Shown: positions 19,934-29,401 of the stretch, one piece after another | How the letters are laid out: each line of letters begins with the position of its first letter | Position numbering within the stretch: position 1 is the first letter of the stretch | Source of the DNA: 'Nostoc azollae' 0708 | GTDB taxonomy: Bacteria; Cyanobacteriota; Cyanobacteriia; Cyanobacteriales; Nostocaceae | Length of the DNA: 64,000 nt | Assembly: GCF_000196515.1 (NCBI RefSeq) | Contig: NC_014248.1 | Span: 2,031,501-2,095,500 of the forward strand | Reading direction: 5' to 3' | Position numbers and translations under genes: made by a program | Notes under the pieces: model-generated | What the model saw: only the letters and a program-made list of their open reading frames with translations | What the model was told of the DNA's origin: nothing | Databases searched by the model: none

Positions 19934-21946
19934 CTAATCTTGAAAACGAGGTGTCATACAGTAGGGACAATCGAGCCATTCTGGTTGTAATGTGGCATCA
20001 CAAGTTTTACAAGTTAGACCACTCTTACGTTTGGCTTTTAATTCAGCTTCCAAACCTGTATCAGTAAAGGTTACGCGCTCTACTTCCTCCAGAGTTGTAG
20101 AACCTTGACGCACTAAATCTAGACTGTAAGCAAGCAAGGTTTTCATACCTTCTTCTACAGCTACTTCTTTAATGCGTTCTGTGGGTGCTTCTTGGTTGAT
20201 GAGAGTTTGGAGGTTTTCTGTGACTCGCATAACTTCATAAACACCACAACGTCCTTTATACCCAATGCCATTACAAGCCCCACAGATTTCATTTTTGGTT
20301 TTAGCTTCTGCTATAGATTCTGGAGGTAAGGAATTAGCCTTGTAAAAAGTTACTGATGTTTCTTTGGATGCTGACAGACCATAACGAGCCAGTTCTTCAG
20401 TAGTGGGAGTGTAGGGAATTCGACATTGTGAACAAACTCGACGCACTAAACGTTGTGCCAAAACACCAATTAGGGAACTGGAAACCATGAAGGGTTCAAT
20501 TCCCATTTCTCCTAGACGTGCGATCGCACCAGGCGCATCATTAGTGTGTAAGGTAGTTAATACTAAGTGACCTGTTAAAGCCGCTTCAATCGCTGTTTTT
20601 GCCGTTTCTTTATCCCGTGTTTCACCCACAAGCAACACATCGGGATCTTGACGCAAGAACGCCCGCAATGCTGTGGAAAAATCCAACCCTTTTTCCCGAA
20701 TTACCTGTACTTGGGTAATCCCTGGCAAACTATATTCAATCGGGTCTTCTACCGTACTAATGTTAATTCCTGGATCGTTCTTTTCTGCCAATGCCGAATA
20801 CAACGAAGTCGTTTTACCAGAACCAGTCGGACCAGTTACCAAAATCAAGCCAAAGGGCTTGCTGACGATATCCTGGACAATATGCAAAGTCTCTGGATCA
20901 GTAATTAACTTATTCAACCCTAGTTGGGTAGAAGAGTTGTCCAGAATCCGTAACACCACCTTTTCCCCATAGCGACTGGGTAAGGTATTCACCCGGAAGT
21001 CAACTTTCCGTCCTTCAAATAAACGACGGATGCGTCCATCTTGAGGTAAACGCCTTTCCGCGATGTCAAGATTGGAAATGATTTTAAATCGGGCTGTCAC
21101 CGCCGGAATGATTTTTTTAGGTACAGGGTCAAAAGCCTCATGCAGTACCCCATCCTTACGGAAGCGAATGCGTAAGTTTTCCTCTTGTGGTTCGATATGA
21201 ATATCCGAAACCTTTTCTTGCAAAGCTTTAAACAGGATTCTGTTGACGAGTTTGATAATGGGTGCATCTTCAGCATCCTTAATTGATGCATTGATATCAG
21301 CATCCTTGTCCTCACCAAATTCTTCTATATCCTGATCTTCCAGATATTTTATATCCTGATTAATATCAGTATCTCTTTTTTGTTCTTTTTCCTTTTCCCG
21401 AATAGCCAACTCATCTAAATATTTGTTGATGAGATGCTGGTAATCTTCTTGGGTAATCACCATCCGCTGTAAGGATAAGTTTTTGTTACGCAAGATTCGG
21501 TTCAGGTCATCAGAAGCATCCAGATTATCTGGTTCCACCATTGCCACTAAAACATAAGGTGGTATTTGGTCTTCCCGTTTCCATAGCGGTACCAAACGAT
21601 GACGACGACAGACATCGACTGGTATCAGACTATCAATCAATTGTCCAACCATCAGATTGCCAATTTGATTGACTTCTGGATCTACTGATTCAACGCCATA
21701 TAATATTTTTAGTTCAAATAGATGTTGTTTCTTGTGTTCCCGAATAAACTCTGCTGATAGTTGTTGCCCAGTAATTAACTCTAGGACATCTATCAGCTTC
21801 TTGCCAGATTTCCGGCTCTCTATTAGTGCCTGTTTCATCTGTTCAGTGTTGACATAGCCAGATTGCACTAGGTGGTTGCCAAAGGGCGAAAACTGTGTTT
21901 TTGTAGTTAACGCGGTGCTAGTCCGTTGTGGTGACGAGTAAGTCAT
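19934..21946 (-). CDS. pilB: Type IV pilus assembly ATPase
   Basis: About 670 residues of the GspE/PilB family. An N-terminal MshEN-type domain (about 20-180) is followed by a charged linker (EKEKEQKRDTDINQD), the ATPase core with Walker A GPTGSGKTTSLYS (374-386), Walker B LLVGETRD and LTTLHTND, and the tetracysteine zinc motif (CSQC ... CGAC). A second short zinc-ribbon-like pair (CKTC ... CPYC) closes the protein. It powers pilus extension. I prefer the ATG at 21946 over a TTG two codons upstream. A HIP1 octamer lies at 20520. Confidence 0.95.
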   Translation of the reverse strand: MTYSSPQRTSTALTTKTQFSPFGNHLVQSGYVNTEQMKQALIESRKSGKKLIDVLELITGQQLSAEFIREHKKQHLFELKILYGVESVDPEVNQIGNLMVGQLIDSLIPVDVCRRHRLVPLWKREDQIPPYVLVAMVEPDNLDASDDLNRILRNKNLSLQRMVITQEDYQHLINKYLDELAIREKEKEQKRDTDINQDIKYLEDQDIEEFGEDKDADINASIKDAEDAPIIKLVNRILFKALQEKVSDIHIEPQEENLRIRFRKDGVLHEAFDPVPKKIIPAVTARFKIISNLDIAERRLPQDGRIRRLFEGRKVDFRVNTLPSRYGEKVVLRILDNSSTQLGLNKLITDPETLHIVQDIVSKPFGLILVTGPTGSGKTTSLYSALAEKNDPGINISTVEDPIEYSLPGITQVQVIREKGLDFSTALRAFLRQDPDVLLVGETRDKETAKTAIEAALTGHLVLTTLHTNDAPGAIARLGEMGIEPFMVSSSLIGVLAQRLVRRVCSQCRIPYTPTTEELARYGLSASKETSVTFYKANSLPPESIAEAKTKNEICGACNGIGYKGRCGVYEVMRVTENLQTLINQEAPTERIKEVAVEEGMKTLLAYSLDLVRQGSTTLEEVERVTFTDTGLEAELKAKRKSGLTCKTCDATLQPEWLDCPYCMTPRFQD

Positions 21947-22597
21947 AAGCAATCTCTCAGGGAAACCTCTTATTTAAGTATTCCCAGACTGTAGTCAATT
22001 ATTCTCATTATGAGTGTATTAAATTTCAGTGTAAAATCTTTCCTCTTAAAAAGTTTTTTTCAGTACATTCCTGGCCGGCAGATACGCAGGAGAAGGAAAA
22101 TGTATTATTTTTTCTTATTAAAGACTGAATTACTGGACTCCTAGCTAGTAAATTACGTTAAATAGTTAAAAACCTGATTTATTCCTGGAGTTACTTTACC
22201 TGTTCGGTTTACCACCCTCAGAAGCTCTACGCTCATCTGTTCACAATTTGTCACAATAAGGAAATCGTAAATCTCAAATTTCCAATCTAGGGAAGACTGA
22301 ACTTTATATAGATTTTGTAGATTTTGTCTTTCTTGATCCAAAATCTAAAAGTTAGTACAAATCAATGGCACTCGCGATTATGGAATAAATCACAAGACCA
22401 AAACCCACAATTCGTAAACTAAGTCTCTGTCTTTGGGCATGGGCTAAATCACAAATCCAAAATCCGCAATCCACAATTGCTTGACGTTGTTCCGTAAAAA
22501 GCATCTGGGATGAGTGGACAATGATAGATGAAAATAAACAAGTAAAGAACACCAACCAGCAATTGGGTGAACCAAGTAGATAGAGGTAAAGCAAGCA
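21947..22597. other. Divergent spacer between pilB and grpE
   Basis: These 651 bases hold no supported gene. They must carry the pil operon promoter (minus) and the grpE promoter (plus). I looked for a CIRCE operator (TTAGCACTC-N9-GAGTGCTAA) before grpE and did not see one. Repeated CCAAAATC/AATCCAC spacer heptamers occur around 22390-22480. Confidence 0.5.
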
Positions 22598-23269
22598 ATG
22601 AAGAGCGACTCCCCAGCCGAAATCAACTCTCAAGAATCAGGCAACGAGGTGACTGAGCAAATGACAGCCCATAATGTACCGCAAGAACCTGAACTCACAG
22701 AAGAAAATAGTGTCGCTGCAGCAGAGACAACACAAGCAGATACAGCAGCTTTAGCAGATTTAACTCAACAACTGGAGTTGGTGAAAACCCAACTAGAAGA
22801 TCGTAATTCTCAATATATGCGGATTGCCGCAGATTTTGAGAATTACCGCAAACGGACCTCCAAAGAAAAAGAAGACATGGAGACGCACATGAAGCGAAAT
22901 ACGATTATGGAGTTGCTGCCTGTTGTTGATAATTTTGAAAGAGCACGGGCGCATCTCAAACCCCAAACAGAGGGCGAAATGACAATTCACAAAAGTTATC
23001 AAGGGGTTTATAAACAATTAGTAGATTGCCTGAAACGTTTAGGGGTGTCACCAATGCGTCCAGAAGGACAAGAATTTGATCCTAACCTGCATGAAGCAGT
23101 AATGCGAGAACCTACAAACGAACATCAGGAAGGAACAGTATTAGAAGAGTTAGTGCGCGGCTATTTCTTAGGCGATCGCGTACTGCGTCATGCCATGGTA
23201 AAAGTAGCAGCTCCCAAGGAAGATACACCCACACCAGAAGAAGATGAGTTGACTCAAGAAAATACTTAA
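22598..23269 (+). CDS. grpE: Nucleotide exchange factor GrpE
   Basis: 223 residues. An acidic, disordered N-terminus (1-50) leads into the long coiled coil (about 50-110, [20 protein letters not shown]) and the C-terminal beta-domain with [20 protein letters not shown], the segment that contacts the DnaK ATPase domain. GrpE speeds ADP release from DnaK. The tail is acidic ([13 protein letters not shown]). It heads the grpE-dnaK-dnaJ cluster. A HIP1 octamer is at 23172. Confidence 0.96.
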   Translation: MKSDSPAEINSQESGNEVTEQMTAHNVPQEPELTEENSVAAAETTQADTAALADLTQQLELVKTQLEDRNSQYMRIAADFENYRKRTSKEKEDMETHMKRNTIMELLPVVDNFERARAHLKPQTEGEMTIHKSYQGVYKQLVDCLKRLGVSPMRPEGQEFDPNLHEAVMREPTNEHQEGTVLEELVRGYFLGDRVLRHAMVKVAAPKEDTPTPEEDELTQENT

Positions 23270-23274
23270 CCAAG

Positions 23275-23302
23275 CAGGTGACAGGTGACAGGTGACAGGT
23301 AG
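23275..23302. repeat. GTGACAG heptamer tandem repeat
   Basis: About four uninterrupted GTGACAG units directly follow the grpE stop codon. The same unit, on the other strand, occurs at 38912-38934. Confidence 0.8.
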
Positions 23303-23350
23303 GAAATTTACCCATTACCGATCACCTTTTTCCCTGTTGAAAGTGGATAA

Positions 23351-23505
23351 CTAGTACAGTACGGCGTAAATAAACCAACCATTGCAAATCTTTGAAAAAC
23401 TTACCCAGTATTCATTTTGAATTTTGTTGGCGCAGCCTGCTGGAAGCACTATTTTGTTAGCTTAGCTGTTCTGAAAGAAGCATTTTGAATTCACGGCGGT
23501 ACTAG
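23351..23505. repeat. 155-bp MITE-like repeat, copy 1
   Basis: It begins CTAGTACAGTACGGCGTAAAT and ends, read from the other side, CTAGTACCGCCGTGAATTC, giving imperfect terminal inverted repeats. A second copy with the same internal sequence lies at 30660-30816 and a partial one near 3290. It has no coding capacity. Confidence 0.7.
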
Positions 23506-24129
23506 CAACATGGATTACATAATTCCCACAGACATTCTTTGATATACTAAAAACGGTTTAAAGGTGTCATTCTGAATGTTCGCGGAGCATCTCTGAAAGA
23601 GATAGTGAAGAATCTCCGAGATACTAGAGCCTACGGCACGCTCCGCGTTCACCCAGTGTCCCTAAGGTATATGCTGCACTAAGTTACCCATGGCTTCCGC
23701 CACGCTACGCTATCAGTATGACATAAGTCCAAGTTTCACCCGTTTGCAGTCTACGTCACAAACGATATATATAATTATAGCTAGCAGTTGTGGACAAGTT
23801 CCAGTCCGTAATATAAATGCTAATGTCAATTTAAGAGATATCCTGATAGCGTGGCATAAGCGATCTCATCGAGTACCTGCATCCAGCACAGGATTAACAC
23901 TGGGCAAAAAGATGAATCTGTGTGTTAATTTGGTCTATAAAGTTGTACCTGCTGGCGTACCGACATACTTGGTGGCAGTAGGAAACAAACAAAAAAATAT
24001 TCTAGTTGTTTAGTCATCAACAATTTGTTTAATTGTTGTTTTGTACCTTAACTGGAGTCTCCAGTCCTGAGCCAAAAAGGATAGTCCGCAAAAAATCATG
24101 GTAAAAGCACTCAATAAAATACTGTCAGT
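23506..24129. other. Spacer between grpE and dnaK with a second dispersed repeat
   Basis: Apart from the repeat at 23351, the spacer contains a block at about 23575-23710 (including TAGAGCCTACGGCACGCTCC and TTCCGCCACGCTACGC) that resembles one at 27060-27175. An open frame at 23690-24013 has no recognisable family and starts in this repeat, so I do not call it a gene. A weak AT-rich stem (CAACAATT ... AATTGTTG) is at about 24019-24040. Confidence 0.5.
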
Positions 24130-26118
24130 ATGGGAAAAGTTATTGGGATAGACTTAGGCACTACTAACAGTTGCGTTGCTGTTGTAGAAGGTGGTCAACC
24201 GATAGTGATCGCCAATTCCGAAGGAGGACGCACCACTCCCAGTATTGTAGGATTTGGCAAGAGTGGCGATTTATTGGTTGGTCAGTTAGCCAAGCGCCAA
24301 TCCATCACTAATGCCGAAAACACAATCTACAGTATCAAAAGATTTATCGGTCGTCGGTGGGCAGATACAGCCACAGAACGCACTCGTGTACCTTATAACT
24401 GTGTCAAAGGTCGAGACGATACCGTTGATGTGCAGATTCGCGGACGTAATTATACGCCTCAAGAAATATCTGCCATGATCCTACAAAAACTCAAACAAGA
24501 GGCGGAAAACTTTTTGGGTGAAGAAGTAACTCAGGCGGTAATTACCGTACCAGCATATTTTACAGATGCCCAAAGACAAGCAACCAAAGATGCTGGAAAA
24601 ATTGCCGGATTAGAAGTTCTGAGAATCATCAACGAACCAACCGCCGCAGCTTTAGCCTTTGGTTTAGACAAACAAGACCAAGAACAACTAATTTTGGTAT
24701 TCGACCTGGGAGGAGGTACTTTTGATGTCTCCATCCTCCAACTGGGAGATGGCGTATTTGAAGTTAAAGCCACTGGAGGTAACAATCAACTGGGTGGAGA
24801 CGATTTTGATAATTGCATTGTTCTCTGGATGTTAGAGCAATTCCAGAAACAAGAAAAAATCGACATTTCCCTGGATAAAATGGCGCTACAACGTCTGCGC
24901 GAAGCAGCAGAAAAGGCGAAAATTGAACTTTCCAGCATGGTAAACACCTCAATTAACTTGCCTTTTATCACCGCTGATGAAACAGGACCAAAGCATCTGG
25001 AAATGGAACTGAGCCGTTCCAAATTTGAAGAACTCACAGTACATTTAATTGCAGCTACCATAGAACCGATGAGTCAAGCACTCAAAGACACAGACCTCAA
25101 ACCAAAAGACATTGATCGGATTATTTTGGTTGGTGGCTCTACTCGCATTCCTGCGGTTCTTAATGCTGTGATCAAATTCTATAATGGTAAAACCCCTGAT
25201 CGCTCTGTTAACCCTGATGAGGCTGTAGGACTCGGAGCTGCAGTTCAAGCTGGAGTCCTGGGTGGTGAAGTTGATACTTTGCTGCTCTTAGATGTAACTC
25301 CCCTATCTTTAGGACTGGAAACTCTAGGGGAAGTATTTACTAAAATCATTGAACGTAACACCACAATTCCCACGAGCAAATCCCAGGTCTTTTCTACCGC
25401 AGTTGATGGGCAGAATTCCGTAGAAATTCACGTTCTCCAGGGAGAACGGTCAATGGCACGAGATAATAAAACTCTTGGTAAGTTCCTTTTGGCAGGGCTT
25501 CCCCCTGCTCCTCGTGGCATACCACAAATTGAAGTGGCTTTTGACATTGATGTCAACGGCATCCTCAAAGTTTCTGCTCAAGACAAGGGTACAGCTAGGG
25601 AGCAGAGTATTCGCATCACCAATACAGGTGGTTTAAGCCAAGTCGATGTTGAACGGATGCGACAGCAAGCTGAAATGTATGCTGAAGAAGATAAGAAACG
25701 TAAAGAACTAATTGAGCTCAAAAATCAAGCAGATAACCTATTGGTCAGTTACACATCTACACTCAATGATAATGCCGATTTAATTAGTGAAGAAATTAAA
25801 GATTTGGCCAGTCAGAAATGTGACAGTCTCCAAGCAGCAATGAGTGATCCCAATATCTCCGCAGTTGCCTTGAAGCCGATATTTGAAGAATTCCAACAAG
25901 CTTTATTTGTTATTGGTGCAGATCTTTACAAACGCACCAGTAAGTCAGTAGGTTCCCAGTCGCAATCGCAAGAGCTAGAGGAGAAAGAAGACTTGTCTGA
26001 TATTTCCTTAACTTTAGTCGAAGAAAGTTCAGCGGTTGAGACATCATCAATACCACAATTCAACTTTGATTTTGATGAGGATAGTACAGCTTCGGCTGAT
26101 TATGAAGCAATAGATTAA
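24130..26118 (+). CDS. dnaK: Molecular chaperone DnaK (Hsp70)
   Basis: 662 residues. The ATPase domain starts [17 protein letters not shown], with [15 protein letters not shown] and [12 protein letters not shown]; the linker and substrate-binding domain follow ([15 protein letters not shown], about 390-400), then the helical lid and an acidic tail ending YEAID, without the EEVD-like end of many DnaK proteins. Because it is linked to grpE, it resembles the DnaK1 arrangement of Synechocystis (inference). It folds proteins with DnaJ and GrpE. The dnaJ gene is separated from it by mobile DNA. Confidence 0.97.
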   Translation: MGKVIGIDLGTTNSCVAVVEGGQPIVIANSEGGRTTPSIVGFGKSGDLLVGQLAKRQSITNAENTIYSIKRFIGRRWADTATERTRVPYNCVKGRDDTVDVQIRGRNYTPQEISAMILQKLKQEAENFLGEEVTQAVITVPAYFTDAQRQATKDAGKIAGLEVLRIINEPTAAALAFGLDKQDQEQLILVFDLGGGTFDVSILQLGDGVFEVKATGGNNQLGGDDFDNCIVLWMLEQFQKQEKIDISLDKMALQRLREAAEKAKIELSSMVNTSINLPFITADETGPKHLEMELSRSKFEELTVHLIAATIEPMSQALKDTDLKPKDIDRIILVGGSTRIPAVLNAVIKFYNGKTPDRSVNPDEAVGLGAAVQAGVLGGEVDTLLLLDVTPLSLGLETLGEVFTKIIERNTTIPTSKSQVFSTAVDGQNSVEIHVLQGERSMARDNKTLGKFLLAGLPPAPRGIPQIEVAFDIDVNGILKVSAQDKGTAREQSIRITNTGGLSQVDVERMRQQAEMYAEEDKKRKELIELKNQADNLLVSYTSTLNDNADLISEEIKDLASQKCDSLQAAMSDPNISAVALKPIFEEFQQALFVIGADLYKRTSKSVGSQSQSQELEEKEDLSDISLTLVEESSAVETSSIPQFNFDFDEDSTASADYEAID

Positions 26119-26129
26119 TTGGGCATTGG

Positions 26130-26168
26130 GGACTTGGGACTGGGGACTGGGGACTGGGGACTGGGGAG
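26130..26168. repeat. GGGGACT heptamer tandem array
   Basis: Twelve bases after dnaK begins a run of GGGGACT units (about five, the first degenerate). This is the same repeat type that is inserted inside mutS2 at 47547-47663. Confidence 0.8.
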
Positions 26169-26525
26169 CGTATATCTTCTAGTAAGTTTGGTAGTTTATC
26201 TTCTGTTGGTTTTCTGCCTCTGAGCCGGAATGAGTCTGCTATCGACATTCCATGATCTAATTCTTGCATCCCTTTCCGAATTGTGCGTCGATTCCATCCT
26301 AGTTCTAGTTCTGCAATTGTTGCTCCTCCTCGTGCCTATCCTTTCACTACCTCTGCCATGAATTATCTTCGGTAACTTGCTTTTACCTTTTGTGCTGTCT
26401 TTATATACAACGACCTTAGACTATCACTCAGTTGGATTAATGATTCTGGAGACATAAACCATACTGCAGGCTAATTATTCTCTCAGTATCCCTGGTTTTG
26501 GATCATTTTTTCCTTGGATTACTCT
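26169..26525 (-). mobile_element. Truncated ISAzo13-type element (5' end only)
   Basis: On the minus strand from the end TAGAGTAATCCAAGG near 26525, the sequence reads as an ISAzo13-family transposase N-terminus: MAEVVKG, a TAG, ARGGATIAELELGWNRRTIR, KGMQELDHGMSIADSFRLRG and RKPTEDKLPNLLEDIR. It breaks off at the heptamer array after dnaK. The ISAzo13 family is named after an element of the Azolla cyanobiont. Confidence 0.75.
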
Positions 26526-26548
26526 AACCCATCACAACCATGCACAAG

Positions 26549-26767
26549 TCATCGGTCTAAATTCCGCACAGGCCAAAACCGCACTGTTTTGTGAAATGAT
26601 GCGGTAGCGATGGTTTTGCCGTGGGGGCTGAAACTCACACTCCAGAACCAATCCTGATGCCCTTTAAATTGGTTGCGTTCTTTGATATCGTCGAGGATAT
26701 TATTTAATGTTTGGGAATTACCGTGATTATCAAAATCTAAATTATTTGATTGGTGTTGATTATTCAT
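26549..26767 (-). pseudogene. WD40-repeat fragment
   Basis: 72 codons containing one WD40 blade: FKGHQDWFWSVSFSPHGKTI followed by ATASFHKTVRFW. A functional WD40 protein needs several such blades, so this is the remnant of a larger gene, caught between two ISAzo13-type fragments. The N-terminal part (NNQHQSNNLDFDNHGN) is low-complexity. Confidence 0.6.
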
Positions 26768-26837
26768 GACCTAAATTTTGGTGATTGTTGTTAAATGGGA
26801 TTAATATCAAACCAGCATCCATCTTCATTGATATATT

Positions 26838-26914
26838 AGACCTCTTGCAAAATTGTTTCTGTGGTATTATAAAGGGGTTTAGATTTTAGATATTTTGGTG
26901 TTCTTTGCGATATC
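26838..26914. repeat. Partial copy of the AGACCTCTTGC element
   Basis: It starts AGACCTCTTGCAAAATTGTT and continues with a block like TTTTGGTGTTCTTTG, matching the left part of the 192-bp element at 41717-41908. It is cut at 26914 by the ISAzo13-type insertion. Confidence 0.65.
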
Positions 26915-27613
26915 TAAGAGTAATCCAAGGAAAAAATGATCCAAAACCAGGGATACTGAGAGAATAATTAGCCTGCAGTATGGTTTATGTCTCCAGAATC
27001 ATTAATCCAACTAAGTGATAGTCTAAGAGGTTGTTTGAAAAGTCGGTCTTTGTATCATGTTGAATGCAGCGGAGCAGAATGAAACATCTCAGTACACTCT
27101 CAAAACCTAGATTCTAGAGCCTCCAGCACGCTTCGCGTTCACGCAGTGTTCCGAAGGCATACTCTCTATTTCATTGCGCTCAGGGTGAGAATTTACACCT
27201 CTTAAAACTGTTTAAACATGCTCTAAAATCGTTAAGGCGGAATTCAAAATTCAAAATTCAATTCGCTCACAAATTTCAACTGACAATTCAACTGGCTTAT
27301 TATCCTCCTTATCATAGTAAATATAATCCTGTTGAGCGTGCTTTTGGTTGGCTTGAGCAATATTAGTGTGGTAGCTTACTCGACACCGTTGATACCGGAC
27401 TACGATTCGCTTCTACCCTAACTTTCAAGGGCAAAAATCCTGTGGTTACTTTGGTTGAAACAACTTATCATACAGGAGTTAAACTGACACAACAAGCAAT
27501 GGCGGACATCGAAGAACTGATTCACCGCTTACCAACTTTGAAAAAATGGTTTGTTGAAATCTTTTATCGAAGCGACTGACGTTTTGGATCATTTTTTAGT
27601 TGCAACACTCTTA
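26915..27613 (+). mobile_element. Internally deleted ISAzo13-type element with 4-bp target duplication
   Basis: The left end (TAAGAGTAATCCAAGG...) and right end (read inwards TAAGAGTGTTGCAACT...) share the inner block AAAAAATGATCCAAAAC. TATC flanks both sides (26911-26914, 27614-27617). Only the first 100 bases and the last part of the transposase remain: YYPPYHSKYNPVERAFGWLE (catalytic Glu region), then a stop, then TGLRFASTLTFKGKNPVVTL and a C-terminus PTLKKWFVEIFY. The middle is replaced by spacer-type repeats. Confidence 0.8.
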
Positions 27614-28007
27614 TATCCCAAGGTTTGCTAGATTGTAGAAGCCAACTTTGGTGAGCTATATGCCTCCATACTACAGATGCAACTAAACGTATATGGTTGG
27701 TTTTCCACACCTAATAGTACGGCTAGTACCTCTGGTTAAGAACCTTAGTTTTCCTCAACTAAGTAGCACAATTGTAAAAGACCTATCGAACTTTACATCA
27801 AAAGCTTCCTTTGTAGATCATGATTTTCTCCCTGAATACGGTGAAGCAACACGGTCTTGGAGGTCTCCCCCATTGGACTACTTAAGAATCTCCGTGGCTG
27901 TCTTTCCGGAGAGAATTCAATAACAAAAACTAAGTAGTGTCTCTATTCCTTTACCTTAATCTTTCAGCTACTTCTGCTTTCTTACTTCTAACTTTTACCC
28001 TTGCTCT
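27614..28007. other. Spacer upstream of dnaJ
   Basis: No gene is supported in these 394 bases. An open frame at 27693-27923 has no recognisable content. If dnaJ has its own promoter it should lie here, because the mobile DNA upstream separates it from dnaK. Confidence 0.45.
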
Positions 28008-29144
28008 ATGGCCCGCGACTATTATGAAATTCTGGGTGTCTCTCGTGACGCCGACAAAGAAGAAATTAAACAGGCTTATCGCCGCCAAGCCCGGAAGTAT
28101 CACCCAGATGTGAACAAAGAACCGGGTTCTGAAGAACAATTTAAAGAAATCAATCGTGCTTATGAGGTTTTGTCTGAGCCAGAAACGCGCGAGCGTTATA
28201 ACCGTTTTGGTGAAGCTGGTGTATCTGGTGCAGCAGCTGGCGCTGGCTTCCAAGATATGGGTGATATGGGCGGTTTTGCTGATATCTTTGAAAGCATTTT
28301 CAGTGGCTTTGCTGGGGGAATGGGTAGTCCAACCCAGCAGCAAAGACGACGCAGTGGACCTGTGCGCGGTGATGACTTACGGCTAGACCTGAAGTTAGAT
28401 TTTCGGGAAGCGGTATTTGGTGGTGAAAAGGAAATTCGCATTTCTCATTTAGAAACTTGTGAAGTGTGTAGTGGTTCTGGTGCTAAACCAGGTACTCGTC
28501 CCCGTAGTTGTGCCACTTGTAGTGGTTCTGGCCAAGTCCGGCGTGTGACTAGAACGCCGTTTGGTAGTTTTACTCAAGTTTCTACTTGTCCTACTTGTAA
28601 TGGCACAGGGACGGTAGTTGAGGATAAGTGTGATGCGTGTGATGGTAAAGGCGCAAATCAGGTCACGAAAAAGCTAAAAATTACTATTCCGGCTGGGGTA
28701 GATAATGGTACACGCTTACGAATCTCTCAAGAAGGTGATGCAGGTCAACGTGGTGGACCTGCTGGAGATTTGTATGTTTATTTGTTTGTGAATGAGGATG
28801 AGGAATTCCAGCGAGATGGAATTAATGTTCTCTCAGAAATCAAAATTAGTTACCTGCAAGCGATTTTAGGTTGTCGTTTGGAGGTGAATACTGTTGATGG
28901 TCCTGTGGAGTTGATTATTCCGGCGGGAACTCAGCCAAATACGGTGATGAAGTTGGAAAATCGTGGTGTACCCCGTTTGGGAAATCCTGTTAGTCGGGGC
29001 GACCATATGTTGACGGTGTTAATTGATATTCCCAATAAGATCGCGCCGGAGGAGAGACAACTGTTGGAGCAATTGGCTAAAATTAAGGGAGACAGAACTG
29101 GTAAAGGTGGTATAGAAGGATTTTTGGGAAGTTTATTTAAGTGA
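28008..29144 (+). CDS. dnaJ: Co-chaperone DnaJ, type I (Hsp40)
   Basis: 378 residues with all four type-I parts: J domain (1-70) with HPD at 32-34, Gly/Phe-rich region (70-110, [17 protein letters not shown]), zinc domain with four CxxCxGxG repeats ([32 protein letters not shown]), and the C-terminal substrate domain. DnaJ stimulates DnaK ATPase and delivers clients. Its stop overlaps the next gene (TGATG), so translation of dnaJ, the TusA-like gene and rsgA is probably coupled. Confidence 0.96.
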   Translation: MARDYYEILGVSRDADKEEIKQAYRRQARKYHPDVNKEPGSEEQFKEINRAYEVLSEPETRERYNRFGEAGVSGAAAGAGFQDMGDMGGFADIFESIFSGFAGGMGSPTQQQRRRSGPVRGDDLRLDLKLDFREAVFGGEKEIRISHLETCEVCSGSGAKPGTRPRSCATCSGSGQVRRVTRTPFGSFTQVSTCPTCNGTGTVVEDKCDACDGKGANQVTKKLKITIPAGVDNGTRLRISQEGDAGQRGGPAGDLYVYLFVNEDEEFQRDGINVLSEIKISYLQAILGCRLEVNTVDGPVELIIPAGTQPNTVMKLENRGVPRLGNPVSRGDHMLTVLIDIPNKIAPEERQLLEQLAKIKGDRTGKGGIEGFLGSLFK

Positions 29145-29401
29145 TGATTATATCTTCTCTATTAACTCCTGATGCTCAACTAGACTTGCGTGGTACTCCT
29201 TGTCCTATTAATTTTGTGCGGACAAAACTACGTCTGGAACAAATGCCAAATGGAGGTTTACTAGAAGTCTGGTTAGATGCAGGAGAACCTATTGAGCAAG
29301 TTCCTGATAGCTTGACTATGGCGGGTTATCACGTGGAAAAAATTACGGACTGTTCTGGTTATTTTTCTCTGTTAGTACGCCGTCCGGTAACTGTTGCATG
29401 A
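29144..29401 (+). CDS. TusA/SirA-family sulfur-carrier-like protein
   Basis: 85 residues from the ATG at 29144, which overlaps the dnaJ stop by one base; a GTG one codon earlier is possible. The motif LDLRGTPCPINFVRTKLRLE contains the conserved Cys-Pro that in TusA carries the persulfide for tRNA thiolation. The cyanobacterial role of this chaperone-linked member is unknown. Its stop overlaps the rsgA start (ATGA). Confidence 0.85.
   Translation: MIISSLLTPDAQLDLRGTPCPINFVRTKLRLEQMPNGGLLEVWLDAGEPIEQVPDSLTMAGYHVEKITDCSGYFSLLVRRPVTVA

Noticed and set aside
21947-22597. Possible CIRCE operator upstream of grpE
   Set aside because: GCACTC occurs once near 22368 but the second half of the inverted repeat is absent.
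23690-24013. Open frame of 107 codons between grpE and dnaK
   Set aside because: It starts inside a dispersed repeat, has no ribosome-binding site, no recognisable family and a composition like spacer DNA.
27693-27923. Open frame of 76 codons upstream of dnaJ
   Set aside because: No recognisable content, no ribosome-binding site, and it lies in a repeat-rich spacer.
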